From positions 558,001 through 622,000 of the forward strand of contig CM033116.1 in the NCBI GenBank assembly GCA_019321725.1: a stretch of DNA of 64,000 nucleotides, written 5' to 3'. Below, piece after piece: positions 1 to 14,794 of the stretch. Source of the stretch: Paulownia fortunei (taxonomy: Eukaryota > Streptophyta > Magnoliopsida > Lamiales > Paulowniaceae). Position 1 is the stretch's first letter; each line of letters begins with the position of its first letter. Below the pieces are notes generated by a model. It did not search any database. It saw only the letters and a program-made list of their open reading frames with translations, and was not told the DNA's origin. The translations under genes and the position numbers were made by a program.

Positions 1-53
1 ACAATTTTCACACGATTTTTAACTAATTACATTAATTTTTACGAGGAATAAAG

Positions 54-2902
<2,849 letters not shown>

Positions 2903-3138
2903 AAATCTAGCTTAAAAAAAGTTGAACTGGCAATAAAAAAGTTTTGGTTTATCCCGTTTAACTATTGAAGTTAACAAATCTCTTTCCCTTATTTTGCATA
3001 ATACAGTTTTGAGCTAATTTTTTTAATTATTATGATGAATTAAAATCCACTCAACTATTTGAAATTCAACACTCCAAATTGTTGTCTTAAATTCAAATTC
3101 TTTGATCTAAAGGCAATAAAAATTATTTGTTACAACTG

Positions 3139-3183
3139 CATATACATATATATATATATTATATATATATATATATATATATT
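3139..3183. repeat. (AT)n microsatellite
   Basis: Nearly uninterrupted AT dinucleotides between the terpene synthase and the EID1 gene. The rest of 2950-3750 is AT-rich and shows no coding potential. Confidence 0.9.
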
Positions 3184-3763
3184 TAGGCTCTAACTTCTAC
3201 GTGCAAATCCAACTATTACAAAGTTGTAGATTATTTTTGAGCAAAATTTTTGGACAGTTGATTCTATAAATAAATTGATATAATAAATTCACAAAATTGG
3301 TTTAAGAGCAAAATATTACTCTTGTAATTATTATAGGATTTTTTAATTACTTATGTTTGCATAGTTCACATACTCCCAATGTAATTAATTTAGATAGAAG
3401 GTTAAAATGACTTGCATTATTCAGTTCGAATCTCACTAAAAATATAAAATTATTTTTTATTAAAAATTGTATTATGAGCTTATAATATTAATAGCGAATG
3501 ATAAATTTTAATTCATTAATGTGTTTGATGGAGTTGGATGGAGTTGGAGCAATCCACTCCCGATCAAATTACGACAAAAAAAAAACATTTCCAAGTAGAT
3601 TCCTTAATTTGAAAAGCAAGTCTTTACCCACCTGTCATTTTTACTTACAAAAAATAAATAACATTAGATAAGACAAAGAACATGGAACTTACGGGCGAAA
3701 TTTGCAAACAAGTCCCAAAAAATAGTAAAATTACAAAAACATCCTCAAACCCCAAACAATGAA

Positions 3764-3773
3764 TTTATAAAAG
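3764..3773 (+). promoter_or_regulatory. Candidate TATA box of the EID1 gene
   Basis: TTTATAAAAG lies about 200 bp before the EID1 start codon. This spacing suits a TATA box plus a leader of about 170 nt. The assignment rests on position and motif only. Confidence 0.4.
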
Positions 3774-3971
3774 CACCCCCAACCCCACTACCTTTCGTTA
3801 AAAGTTCATTTATTTCTCAGAGTCACCGCAAAATCAGATCATTAATTATCCTCTCCGAGTTGTAGATTCTTATCTGTATCAAGGGAAGAATTCTTATATT
3901 AATGAATCAAAAATTGATTTATTTTGGTCTTACAGTCGAAAACTTGAGCACGATAACATCTATTCAGAAAA

Positions 3972-4952
3972 ATGTCTGAAAGCGGCGTTTTCTCAAAGCT
4001 ATCAGATGACGTCATCCTCAACATACTCTCCAAGCTCCAGGACGATCCCCGGAACTGGGCTAGGATCGCCTGCGTCTCCACCAGATTCTCCTCTCTATTC
4101 GGAACAGTCTGCTGCAGAGCCAAATGCTCGCAATCAATTCCCGCTGTCGTTTCCGATCTACTTCCCTCCGCCACATCCACCGCCTCACCTCCCGGTGGCT
4201 GGGCATCACTTTATAAGCTCGCCGTTTGCTGCCCCGGCCTCCACCACTCCGGCGTCCTCCTCGAAAACTCTGATTTCGGGCTCGAACGCGAAACCGGGCA
4301 CAATGAAAATTACCAAGAGAATAAATTATTGCGGTCGAATGAATCTGAAAAAACTGCTTGTTCGAGTGACGCTGATCATGAATCAAGTGTTTCTGCATCA
4401 GATGGCTCGTGGTCATTGTATGATGATTTGTTATTTGATACCTTGTACAATGATTCTGAATCATTGTCAAAAGACCGGGCTGAAATGCCCGAAGTTGGTG
4501 AGACTGAAAGAGTGGAACCTGATTTTACTGTTTGTAAGAGGAGGAAGATTTGTAGGTCACTTAGGTCACATTTGGCATCAGGGATTTGGAATTTGAGCCG
4601 CGAGCAAGGGAATAAATTGCTTGCGAGTCGGTTTAAGGGGGATTGTTTGTACATTTGTGATTGGCCAGGGTGCGTTCACGTTGAGGAGAAGCGTAATTAT
4701 ATGCTGTTTAGGGGAATTTTCAAGAATTTCAAGCAGTCGAGGGTGTGGAGGACGATCAATGATGGGAATAGGAGCAAGATTGATTTGAATTGCATTTTTT
4801 GTAGCTCAAAACAGACATGGGATCTGCATTCTTCGTTTTGTTTGAGGAGGTATTTCGGGTACCATGATGACGGGGAACCTGTGGTTCGGGCTTATGTTTG
4901 TGAAAATGGGCATGTTTCAGGGGCGTGGACTAACTGGCCTTTGTATACTTGA
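3972..4952 (+). CDS. EID1: EID1-type F-box protein (phytochrome A-associated), intronless
   Basis: A 326-residue protein; Arabidopsis EID1 is about 336. The F-box is at roughly residues 7-50 (FSKLSDDVILNIL...DDPRNWARIACV). Next come the EID1 signatures PPGGWASLYKL and ENSDFGLERE, and an acidic variable region around residues 100-190. The conserved C-terminal half contains KRRKICRSL, LSREQGNKLLASRF, GCVHVEEKRNYMLFRG and the end VCENGHVSGAWTNWPLYT. In Arabidopsis EID1 is the substrate adaptor of a nuclear SCF ubiquitin ligase that damps phytochrome A (far-red) signalling. The absence of introns and the C-terminal identity match EID1 rather than the shorter EDL relatives. The ATG chosen is the first one that yields the F-box, and the whole frame is open. 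Small open frames on the opposite strand and in frame +2 are shadows of this gene. Confidence 0.95.
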   Translation: MSESGVFSKLSDDVILNILSKLQDDPRNWARIACVSTRFSSLFGTVCCRAKCSQSIPAVVSDLLPSATSTASPPGGWASLYKLAVCCPGLHHSGVLLENSDFGLERETGHNENYQENKLLRSNESEKTACSSDADHESSVSASDGSWSLYDDLLFDTLYNDSESLSKDRAEMPEVGETERVEPDFTVCKRRKICRSLRSHLASGIWNLSREQGNKLLASRFKGDCLYICDWPGCVHVEEKRNYMLFRGIFKNFKQSRVWRTINDGNRSKIDLNCIFCSSKQTWDLHSSFCLRRYFGYHDDGEPVVRAYVCENGHVSGAWTNWPLYT

Positions 4953-6190
4953 AGCTGCAACCAGAGAAAAATTGTTGGTACCTTTTTGACTTCAGTGATT
5001 GCAAGTTGGTTATCTTAAAAATTTTTCTTGATGTGTTTGTATCTGGATGTTTGTTTACCTATGGAATTATCAATATCATTTGTATTGCTTATGTACCTTA
5101 TGACTGAATAGTCTACTTGGGACAGCAAATAGTTGTGGATTTACTTTTCTGTATTAGCTAGATTCGTGCTTTAAGAGCATTGGTTTGATTCCCTTGTGAT
5201 ATCAAGGACATAAATTTGAATTAGGAAAGTTTTTCATGTGGTACTCCTTTTCTATTTGGTTTGATGCATTTGAGAATCTATGAATCGCGTCTTGATTTCA
5301 TGGCCAATCTAATTTGTTTCTTGTATTTTATGCATGTTATTCGGTGAAGTACATCCTTGCACATTGTTTATCCTCGAGTATTTGTGTTTCCACTTTCTGT
5401 TAGCTAGTTTGCATTGTTTCTCACTATTCTCAGTTAACTAGTCTTGTAATCACTAGAAAGGTTTGAGTCCTGCATTGAGTCTTTAATCTTGTTTTACTCA
5501 CTCATGACTCGGCTCTTGAGCTTACACTCTTTATCTGTTATGTTTCCATCTAAAAGAGTGTGCTACATTTAGGTTGCTTTGGGATTTTGCCAATTTGTAT
5601 TTAGACTAGATCATATCTCCTTAGTTCAAGTACAGCTGCTGAACTAGTTTCTGTTCTGCACGTCTTTTTCATAAAGTATAATATCTATAATGACCATGCC
5701 ACTTGGCTGTTAAACCTAATTTCGTGCTAAACATTTTTCGCATTCTATATTAAGTTTTTCGTTAGATACATGGAACTTGGAAAAATATTCTTAGTTCAAC
5801 TGTTTAAGCTATCTTTTACGTGTACATTTCCTGATAATGGAAAGTGATTGACGGGCTTTCCTTCTTGTTTTCAAATAATTGACCCCAAAACTTTGTGTTT
5901 CCCCGTGGTTGTTGGTGGTTTTTCCTATTTTACATTACATTGTATAACTTGTGCAATGACTAGCTGTGCAATGTTCTGTGTGGCCGTCTTTTGAAGAATA
6001 TGGAAGTAGGTGTCCTGTAGTTATGCAAGTTTCTATAACTTGGTGGCAATGATTGTTCGTGCTTTCACTTAATAGTTAATAGTTTTCAGTTTGATTTTCA
6101 TTTGCAGTTTATACCTATGTTCAATAACAATCTTCATGATTATTTTTTTGAGTTTCCGGTATCTCTTCTTTCAATTTTCAACAATCAAAT
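4953..6190. other. EID1 3' flank, no gene seen
   Basis: T-rich sequence without long open frames. The first few hundred bases probably include the EID1 3' UTR. I see no RNA gene or mobile element here. Confidence 0.5.
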
Positions 6191-6341
6191 GGTACGATCG
6201 GCTATTATATCACCACCACCTACAAATCTATTATATAGAGAAATGAATTAAATGGCAAATAACAAATCAATTATATAGAGAAATGAATTAAATGGCAAAT
6301 AATTATTGGTAAGATCGGCTATTTTATCTCCACCACCAAAC
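6191..6341. repeat. Nested direct repeats A-B-B'-A'
   Basis: A 40-bp unit beginning AAATC is present twice in tandem (6224-6263 and 6264-6303, two visible mismatches). The pair is flanked by two direct copies of a unit of about 34 bp (6191-6224 and 6308-6341) sharing GATCGGCTATT and CCACCACC. This pattern suggests at least two local duplication events close to the 3' end of the neighbouring stress protein gene. Confidence 0.85.
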
Positions 6342-6576
6342 ATATACTGTAACGAGTATACAGAGTGGCATTACACACTCACGAGTAGAGAGAGAAGGCA
6401 CTAATGTTTGAGATGCAACAAAATGTGTAATGTCAAACGCAGAACCTAAAGGGTGCTCGGATAAATATTCAATTGATAAATAGGATAGAGTACGTAATAC
6501 CATTAGCATGAAAATTACACATTCACAATTTCTTTGGAAGATTTTTCCATTCATAATTTATTTGGAAAGATTGTTA

Positions 6577-8183
6577 TTAATGTTTGATCTTTGGCCTCTT
6601 GACAATCATCACGGAGCAGTGGGCGTGGTGAGCGCAGTAATCACTTACACTGCCCAAAACAGCCCTGCAAGAGCAATTGCATTGAACACACATCAGCTTA
6701 AGAAAAAGTTGCTTATACATTTTCTCAAGAAGCAAAAAGTAACAGAGGAATTTTAGGAGCATAAAAGAAGAGGAGAACGAACCCCACTTTTATTCATAAC
6801 AATCAGTTAATCAGGAGATTGGAGAAGCCAATCAAACAGCTAATTTTTATGGATAAAAAGAGGAAAATGATTACCTCTTTATAGCTCCATAACCATGACT
6901 ACCAACAACCAAGACAGAGGCATGGTGCTTTTCCACAGCCTCGCAGAGAACATTCCTAGCATCACCATCCACAACCTCAAATATCACATCATTCACCTGC
7001 ATAAAACATAGAATGCTTAAAATGGATATCTGGTTATACATTCTCGATATCGCCTCATATTCATACGAAATATCAATGTAAATTTCAAGGACGTATCAGC
7101 CAGAAGTACAAAAGAATGATGATTGACGAGGAGTTTCAGCATTTGTGAAAAATAAACCTCATTTTCCTAAAAATAATATTAAGCCAGAGAAACACCCATT
7201 AAAACTGGGCAGACTAAAAATGTGTTTATCTTCCTTGGCATTGTGACAAACACATCACAAATCCTTCTCATATAAGTACCTCATCCGCTTAATCAATTGA
7301 ACTCAACTCAGACATCTAAGGTGATTCTAAAGCTTTTACATCCTTCCATTCTCTTCTATATTCGCCTTAAACTGAATATGTTGGTGACTTAATTCATGCG
7401 ATGAGATGAGATTTATATATACCAATGCAAAATTAAACAGAACATGTTTTCGGCTCACAAGAAAGGATGCCACATAAGTCATTGTTGGTTATTCAACACT
7501 CAGGAGTTTTAGGACTACTAAACTTTAGCACTTTAATCATCATCATAATTTTTTTCAACAGCTTAATCGTCATTGCAACAGGAAGAACTTCATGCAAGGA
7601 GATTTCTTCATAAATTGCAAATAACACCCACCAACAAATTTACAAAGTTCCTAAAGCAGTTAGCACTACAATAAATAGAGAGAGAGAATTCTGTGAAACA
7701 ACTACAGAATTGATAAGTACCGATCTAGCAGTACAAATTTCCTTGGCCTTTTCCAAAACCCTCGCAGCAATCTTCCTCAAATCCATATCCACATACGGCA
7801 GCACGTCAGCAGAACCTACAAAGTACAACCATCAAAAACATCCAAATAACAGAAAAACCCATTAATCCAGATTTATCAAGCATAACAATTAAGAAGATGA
7901 TAATCCCACATCCAGTCCCAAATCAAATTTTCCAATTGCTCGATTATAAAGTCAAACAGCGTAATCATTAGATAATTCAATAGTATGAAATTAATATAAC
8001 GGTGAATGTACCGGGGCCGGCGACGCCGATAGCGGTAAGTGGAGAAGGCTTAGCGTGGACGACAACGAGCTTGAAAGGGGAATTTTCGGGCGAAGGAGAA
8101 AAGAAGTGTTGCAAAGTCCACTCCAAAGCGTAGAAGCTGTGATCGCTGTCATCTAGACCCACCACCATCACCGATTTCTCCAT
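6577..8183 (-). CDS. Universal stress protein A (USP) family protein, four exons
   Basis: Exons on the minus strand: 8012-8183, 7721-7815, 6875-6996 and 6577-6664 (stop TAA). All have GT-AG borders and total 477 bp, giving 158 residues, the normal size for a plant single-domain USP. The protein starts MEKSVMVVGLDDSDHSFYAL. It contains VVGSHGYGAIKRAVLGSVSDY, which carries the G-2x-G-9x-G(S/T) nucleotide-binding signature of ATP-binding USPs, and ends VMIVKRPKIKH. Such proteins are small cytosolic ATP-binding factors linked to hypoxia, drought or oxidative stress; this one's precise role is unknown. An in-frame ATG lies 19 codons upstream (8240), but family alignment favours MEK. The 5' side abuts the decayed tandem repeats at 8246-8745. 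Confidence 0.93.
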
Positions 8184-8245
8184 GCCTGCAATTCGATAAA
8201 AGCTAACTAGTTTAATTTTCTGCTGAGTATTCGAATTCAACGAAT

Positions 8246-8745
8246 TGTTGATGGATTCTTTTACAGGTATGATGTGGAAGCCGGTTGCGGAACCCGGCGC
8301 CTAAATAGCTGTTTGTTTTCTTCTGTTGAAACTTCTAGATATGCGAGCAATGATTTGTGTTCAAGTTACGCTACGAATCTTCTGAACACTTCAATATTCT
8401 GTTTTAATTTAAATATTTTTTTAAATATATATTTAAAATTATTTTTATATACTTAATATGATATAGAATATAATGATTTGTTGATAAATTCTTTTACAAG
8501 TATAATGTGGAAGCCAGATATGGAATATATACTTAATATGATATTAGAATATAATGATTTTTGGATAAATTCTTTTACATGTGTGATGTGGAAGCCAGAT
8601 GTGGAATATATACTTAATATGATATAGAATATAATGATTTGTTGATTTATTTTAAATATATATTTAAAATAAATTGAATATTTACAATACACTTGTTATA
8701 TGAAATACAATAATTTATTAACGAATTCTTTTACAGGTACGATGT
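8246..8745. repeat. Decayed minisatellite of 80-81 bp units next to the USP 5' end
   Basis: Units beginning TACTTAATATGATAT start at 8450, 8530 and 8611 (spacing 80 and 81 bp; the third ends near 8648). Each of the first two carries a core ATTCTTTTACA...TGTGGAAGCC. Diverged copies of the core sit at about 8246-8290, just before the USP start codon, and at about 8716-8745. ATATGCG(A/T)GCAATGATT also recurs near 8340 and 8766. The sequence therefore looks like repeated duplication of the USP upstream region. Confidence 0.85.
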
Positions 8746-11680
8746 AAAAATATCTAAATATCTGGATATGCGTGCAATGATTGTGCTTTTGCAACACTTC
8801 AAATATAATTATATATTTAAAAAATATATTTTATAATATAAGATATCAAAGTAGAACAAAATATTCAAAATACATATAGAAAAAATCAGCTATTATAGGT
8901 GAAATAAGTTTTGTCATGCTCCCATTGTCTATAAATAACAATTTTACTAAATAACACCAAATGTTAATCCTTCCTCTCCGAAAAATACTTCTCTTTCTGC
9001 ATTGATTAGTTAGTATGACAATTTATCTTAATACAATAATAAATAATCTAATTAATCTTCTTAAAAGTAAGTAAATAACATGAAATAACATAACAATTTT
9101 AAAAGTTTAGTAATTACAAATTTTTAGGAATCAATATGATAAAATAGACTAAAAAAAAAAGATAAAAAAAATAACTTCATACTTTCTCAAAAGTTCAATT
9201 GGAGATGTCTGGATTTGAAACAGAGATGGAGGTTCTCCGCACTCTGCATTGCAATTGGCCCAAGATTAATGTACCCTAAGACCAATAATGATCCATATAA
9301 GCAACATATTTCCTTGGCGGCTGAGCCTTTTCCAAATTATACCATGTGTGGATCCAGACCAATGACATGTTCCCAACGATCCAGCCCAATAAAGTGTATT
9401 TGCTTCTTTGCATTACCCATTGATTGAGGTCTTAAAACAATGTAACTCCAATAAAAGTCTTTTAATATAATTATTATAATAATATGTGGTATGACTATCA
9501 AATTTCTAGTTTGAAGTCAATTCTAATATGGGTAATTGACTGCATTACAAAAAATCATTAGCAGTGTTGGTGGTTGACTCGATCAATACATTTTGCTGCT
9601 CAAGTTAATTTCAAAATTAATATATATAAGTCAAATAACTTAAAAACAGTTAAATTTATAATTAATTGCGTTTCTTTTAATAATGAAAATTTGACTATAT
9701 ATAATACTAATATGAGAGTTTTCGTGGGTTTGGACTCTTAAACATCCATGATCATTATAGCCCAACTTTGTATATTGAAGTGTGGATCTCGTGGACTTGA
9801 TTTTTTGAGTCTTGATTTTATTTAGATCCATCATACGAGTTGGGCCTTTGAACTTAGTTGTTTGAGCCTTTATGGATCAACGCCCATCAATTGACATCAT
9901 AAAAAATCAATGAAATTCTTGTATATTTTTACGATTTTATAATTTATCCTCAAATAATTAATTCAGTACATCAAATATTATTGCATCATTAAATAGTAAA
10001 TTGATATATAAAATTAAAAGAAGAAATTATCTATGGTATTTATGGACATCTCAATAAATATTGTTTCCTTACATAATTGGGAAACACATTATTCTTTTTT
10101 TTTTTTTTAAAAAAAGACTTGTTAATAGGAAGATCCCGTCATCATTTGATGCACTATGATTTCTGAAATTGTGCTAGTAATCGAGTGCGTGCCAATTGCT
10201 AATGGCTCTTTTATATTCCACTACCAAGGGTTTACATCAACTCTCTCAATAGTAAACTATTTAATCTTCTTTGCCACAATTTTTTTTTTTACTTGTTTTT
10301 CTGGTGGTGTTAAATATGCTAGGCTACTCTTTAAGTCTTGCACGCTATGATGAAGTCTGAAAGTTCCTCATTTCAAATGAGGATTTTCAACTGCCCATTT
10401 AGCCGCCCCGCCCACTCATCACGTCTACTTCGAGTTTCATATCTGTTCACCATTTGGTGAGCACATTTTTATTTAAACAATTCCAAACTTTTCTCAAAGA
10501 TGATTTCTTAACATAAAGGGAATTTAATGCTGCTTAGATTTGTGGTTTAGAAAAACCAAATGATTTACTTTTTACCAATCTTAATATTATTCAAAACAAA
10601 AAAAAGACAAGAAAAAAACAAACTCTATACAAAATATTCCATTGGTATTTTGAATAGAGATCACGCTAAATTTTTAGGGAAAAAAAATTTTGGAAGAGAA
10701 TAATGAAAAAAATATTTAAAAAAAAAAGACGAATTTTGAAAGTGTAATTGGATGTGAGATGAAAATATAATGATAATAGTTTATATAATTTTTATTTATT
10801 TTTATTTTTATAAAATGGTGGTTGAATGTGAGAATTTTTATACGAAAAATTAATAGAATGACGTTTGAAAGTGGAATTTTTGTAAGAATTGTTCTTTGCT
10901 ACTTTATTTTGTATTTAATCTTTTGAAAAATATTAAATCTTTTTATGACTTTTAGTATTCAATTACTATAGATAAGTATACTACTACATGTATAAATTCA
11001 ATGGTATTTATACATATTGTGTATAATTGTACATATAAAACTATGAACATTAATATTCATAAAAATCTTATAAAATTATTTGTTAATGTAAAAAATATTA
11101 TTACGAACTAAATTATTTTGTGATTGCCTATTAAGAATTTAGGTAGAAAACCATCTCTGAGATTTTATGGCAACAAACTAATATTAAGGGTGGGGTTGAA
11201 GAGAGTTAAAAGTTGAGGTTGTCCATATATAAATGGGCATTAGTATTGATTTTTGAGTTGAACAATTTCTTAAGATGTATGCGGATATTTTCATATTTCG
11301 GAGATTATTTGTTAAAAGTTCTGGGGATTACTGCTATTAGCATTGCTATAATTGAGTGAACTCATCAAAAATATTTGGCTTAGCAAACAAGTGATTACAA
11401 AACCCTTCATAATCTTCATTCAATCTTCTCATAAGACTCGATTCTCATGCTCATTTGGTTTAATCCTTAATAATTAATGAAATTTTTTTATGAGAATATA
11501 TCATATAATAAAATCTTATTCAAATTGCCAAAAAAAAAAAAAAAATGAAAACTCTGTCCACAATTTGTTACTACCCAGTTCCCGTGAACCTCTCCTGGAA
11601 GCAACACGCAGTATTGACTTTTTCAAACTTTCACTCAGAATGCGTCATCTGCCGTCGGTGAAGCCGTTATTTTAGTGTTG
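8746..11680. other. AT-rich intergenic region, no gene seen
   Basis: Only short open frames without recognisable domains. Long A and T runs occur (for example 10090-10110 and 11528-11545). No tRNA, terminal inverted repeat or retroelement coding segment was recognised. Confidence 0.5.
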
Positions 11681-11863
11681 GGGATGGTCAGATGCATATA
11701 AATTAAAGCAACAAAGAAATCACATTCACACGCTGTATATTTTAAAGGGATTTTTTTTTTTTTTCAGTTTCTGTTATACACTGATGAAAAGAAGAGAGAG
11801 AAAAACTACAACTAGACTTCGAAAAGACAAAAAGGGTTGATCTTGAATGTTAAACGTAGGAAT

Positions 11864-14794
11864 ATGAAGTTCTGCAAGAAATATGAGGAGTATATGCAGG
11901 GGCAGGGGAAGGGGAAGGGGAAAGGGCAGAAGAAACTACCAGGCGTTGGCTTCAAGAAACTCAAGAAGATTTTGAAAAGATGCAGAAAACAGCTTAACTC
12001 ACATAGAGTTTTTCTCCATGATCAGAATAATGGCGATGGGATTCGTCATGATATCTCTACTTGCCCACAGCACTGTCCAGGTAGTTCACTTGTATGACCA
12101 TCACCTTGTGTATATGCACGTTTGGTTTTTTCTAGAATTTGAAGGATAATGATGATTTTTCTCTAATATTTCAAGATTGAATTTTGGCAAATTTTGAAGC
12201 TTTTGACTGTTGATAGTTCAAGTTTTGTCAATTAGATGAATCCTTTCATATTTCAGGAAATGACTGGCGGATTTTGTATTATGTTGTTTGTGAACAGAAG
12301 TGTGTATTGCTTCCCAATTTCATCGCACACTAGGAATTTAGAAATAAGAACTGTCCAGTATTAGAAAGTGTGCTTCCACTGATATGAAAAAGTAAAATTT
12401 GTATAAAAAACTAACTGCAGAATGCTGAAGAATGATCTTGAGTAGCGAAACAAGTATTAGTGGAGAAAAAAAGGTTGTAGGTATGAACAGGGGAAAAAAA
12501 CAATTGTCTTGTGGAACCAATTTCCATAGGATACCTCTTACAGCCTATGCTGCAAGTACAATGAAATTTTTTCTTTGTTTGTCCATACATAGTATTATAT
12601 ATGGCATGGTCGTATCTTGGAGACTTGTTAATCCCATATGCAATAACCGCTACAATCCTCCTTGCAGTATTTGTATGTTCATCGTTGTCCTCTTCATTAT
12701 TTTGATTTAAATCCTAATTTGCTCTGTAGTCTGCGATGGGACGTTTTTCCCTTCGCTGCTTATGGAAATGTCTGCAGTGGTAGGATTCTTCAATGAAAGG
12801 GCACAAAGATTGCTTGAGTTGCACCTGGCATCTGGTTTCAGCAAGTGCTTCATCTGGATGAAAGACAAATTACAAGGAAACCATGTTGCGCTGATTCAAG
12901 AAGGCAAGGACCTGGTCACATATGCGGTATTTAATGCCCTTGCTATGCGTAAAATACTGAAGAAATATGATAAGGTACTTATGTAAGACTCAATTTGCAA
13001 AAGTGAAGATCCATTCTGTGTGTGTGTGTGAAGGTTTATTGTTAATATTTCAAGTACAGATTCACTACTCTAAGCAAGGCCAAGCTTTCAAGTCGCAAGC
13101 CCAAAGTATGCACATTGAAATCCTTCAATCTCCATGGCTCTGTGAGCTTATGGCTTTTCACATAAACCTGAGAGCATCGAATGCCAATTCAAGAAAGGCT
13201 CCTGCACTTTTTGAGGGGTGTTCTCTGGTATTCAATGATGGAAAACCATCTCTGATTTGTGAGCTCTTTGATTCAGTCAAGCTTGATATTGACTTGACCT
13301 GTTCTATATGCTTGGTTAGTCCCTGGATCTTGCTCTGTGTATACTTTCCGTTTGTGTTCAACCTTTTTTATTTATTTCCACTAGATCTCGCTTGCTATGT
13401 TAATCACGCAAGTAGAAAATGTCTTTGGTATCCTCGAGTTCGTGTTGTTTCATATGATCCCATCCAAAGCTTCAGAGACTTAGCATTGATTAGTTCTATA
13501 TATAGGTGCACATATATGATTGTAGGTTGGACAATGGACGTTTGAGCTCCCACGATGATTTTGTTAAAAAGGAATATTAACCTCTCTTTTGGAGGGATAG
13601 CAACCAGGAGCAATTATAATTTGATTTCATGTTGCATATTGTCACTCTGCAAAAAGTTTTTGAATGCAAAAGATTTGCATCATTTGTTATTTTTATCCTG
13701 CATATGTATGAAATTAATTTATTTCTGCCTAGATACAATCGAGAGCACTTGAGTAGACGATGCTGAATTTAAATATAGAAATATATACCTGATAATCATT
13801 CCGAAGAGATTATTTTGTATTGAAATAATTGGTTTAAGCTTGATCTCACAAAGATCTAGGTGCCGATTTTCTGTAGCACAAGTAAATATAAGCAGTTCTA
13901 CAGTCTAGATTTTAGTTTCACAGGATGCCCTCTTCTTCTGGTCGCTTTTATGCTTCTCTCTCAGTTGCCTCTTAGAGGGAGGTGGAAGAGATGGGAATGC
14001 ATTTTAGAACTATTCTGGATCATAAATCCAAAATACTGATAATAAAAGCCATTGTTTCATCTCTACTTATTTTTCTTGCCCTGCTAAACGATATACTTCT
14101 TTTACACAGGAGACGTTTTTTGATCCGGTATCTCTTACCTGTGGTCATATCTTTTGCTACATGTGTGCATGCAAAGCTGGTTCAGTGACCATAGTGGACG
14201 GGCTGAAGGCAGCAAAACCAAACAAAAAGTGTCCTATATGCCGAGAGGTATCATGTTACTCATCCCCAATACTTATCATCTGGTGCTGTTCCTTCTGAAA
14301 AGGAGGTCTTAGACATCCCTTTTCAGACAGTTACTGTTCTACCTATATTCTTCTAAGGAAAATGGTGAATGGATAAAAATAGGGATTTTAGATGGAAATG
14401 AGTAAAATTTTCATCTGTGTACTGATATGTGGAGAGACCCAACCCTACCACTTGATGAATTTTCTTGGAACATTCAACTCATATTTTGATGAATTTATTT
14501 CCAATTGCTACCAGGCAGGAGTATATGAAGCTGCAGTGCATTTGGAAGAGCTACATGTTCTATTAAGCCGAAGGTAACCTTATTTGTTATTTGTTGATTC
14601 CTTCAAGCCAATATAGCTTTAATGTGTAACTTGCAATACATTAGGTGGTTCATCAGTTGTTTGCCACTGACTTATGATGTAATTGCAGTTGTCCCGAGTA
14701 CTGGGAAGAACGGAGTAAATCTGAAAAAACACAGAGAATTCAGCAGACAAAGCAGCATTGGGAGTCTCAATGCAGCCTATTCATGGGTATTTGA
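11864..14794 (+). CDS. NLA: NLA/BAH1-type SPX-RING E3 ubiquitin ligase, six exons
   Basis: Exons 11864-12080, 12730-12974, 13060-13314, 14110-14247, 14515-14573 and 14689-14794 join in frame to 1020 bp, 339 residues (Arabidopsis NLA about 335). The SPX domain is at about residues 1-165 ([65 protein letters not shown]). It carries the lysines that in SPX domains bind inositol pyrophosphates. The RING finger is at about 235-285 ([21 protein letters not shown], then CPIC) and the end is [10 protein letters not shown]. In Arabidopsis NLA sits at the plasma membrane with PHO2 and targets phosphate transporters and NRT1.7 for degradation, limiting Pi and nitrate toxicity. An in-frame ATG 27 nt upstream exists, but [10 protein letters not shown] is the family start. 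Unusual here is a [12 protein letters not shown] insertion at residues 13-24, encoded by a G-tract array. Confidence 0.95.

Noticed and set aside
3390..3440. B-box-like CAGTTCGAATCTCACT, possible SINE or tRNA remnant
   Set aside because: No A box at the right distance and no cloverleaf; likely chance or a very old fragment.
3899..4654. Several minus-strand and frame-shifted open frames over the EID1 gene
   Set aside because: They overlap a fully conserved EID1 coding frame and show no domains.
8450..8648. CRISPR-like repeated units
   Set aside because: Units are contiguous tandem copies of about 80 bp without unique spacers, in a plant genome.
9215..9427. 70-codon plus-strand open frame
   Set aside because: Isolated, with no recognisable motif, splice context or promoter.
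11683..11690. Possible miR827 target core GATGGTCA in the NLA leader
   Set aside because: Too few paired bases, and the part opposite the miRNA 5' end does not match, so it is not called as a site.
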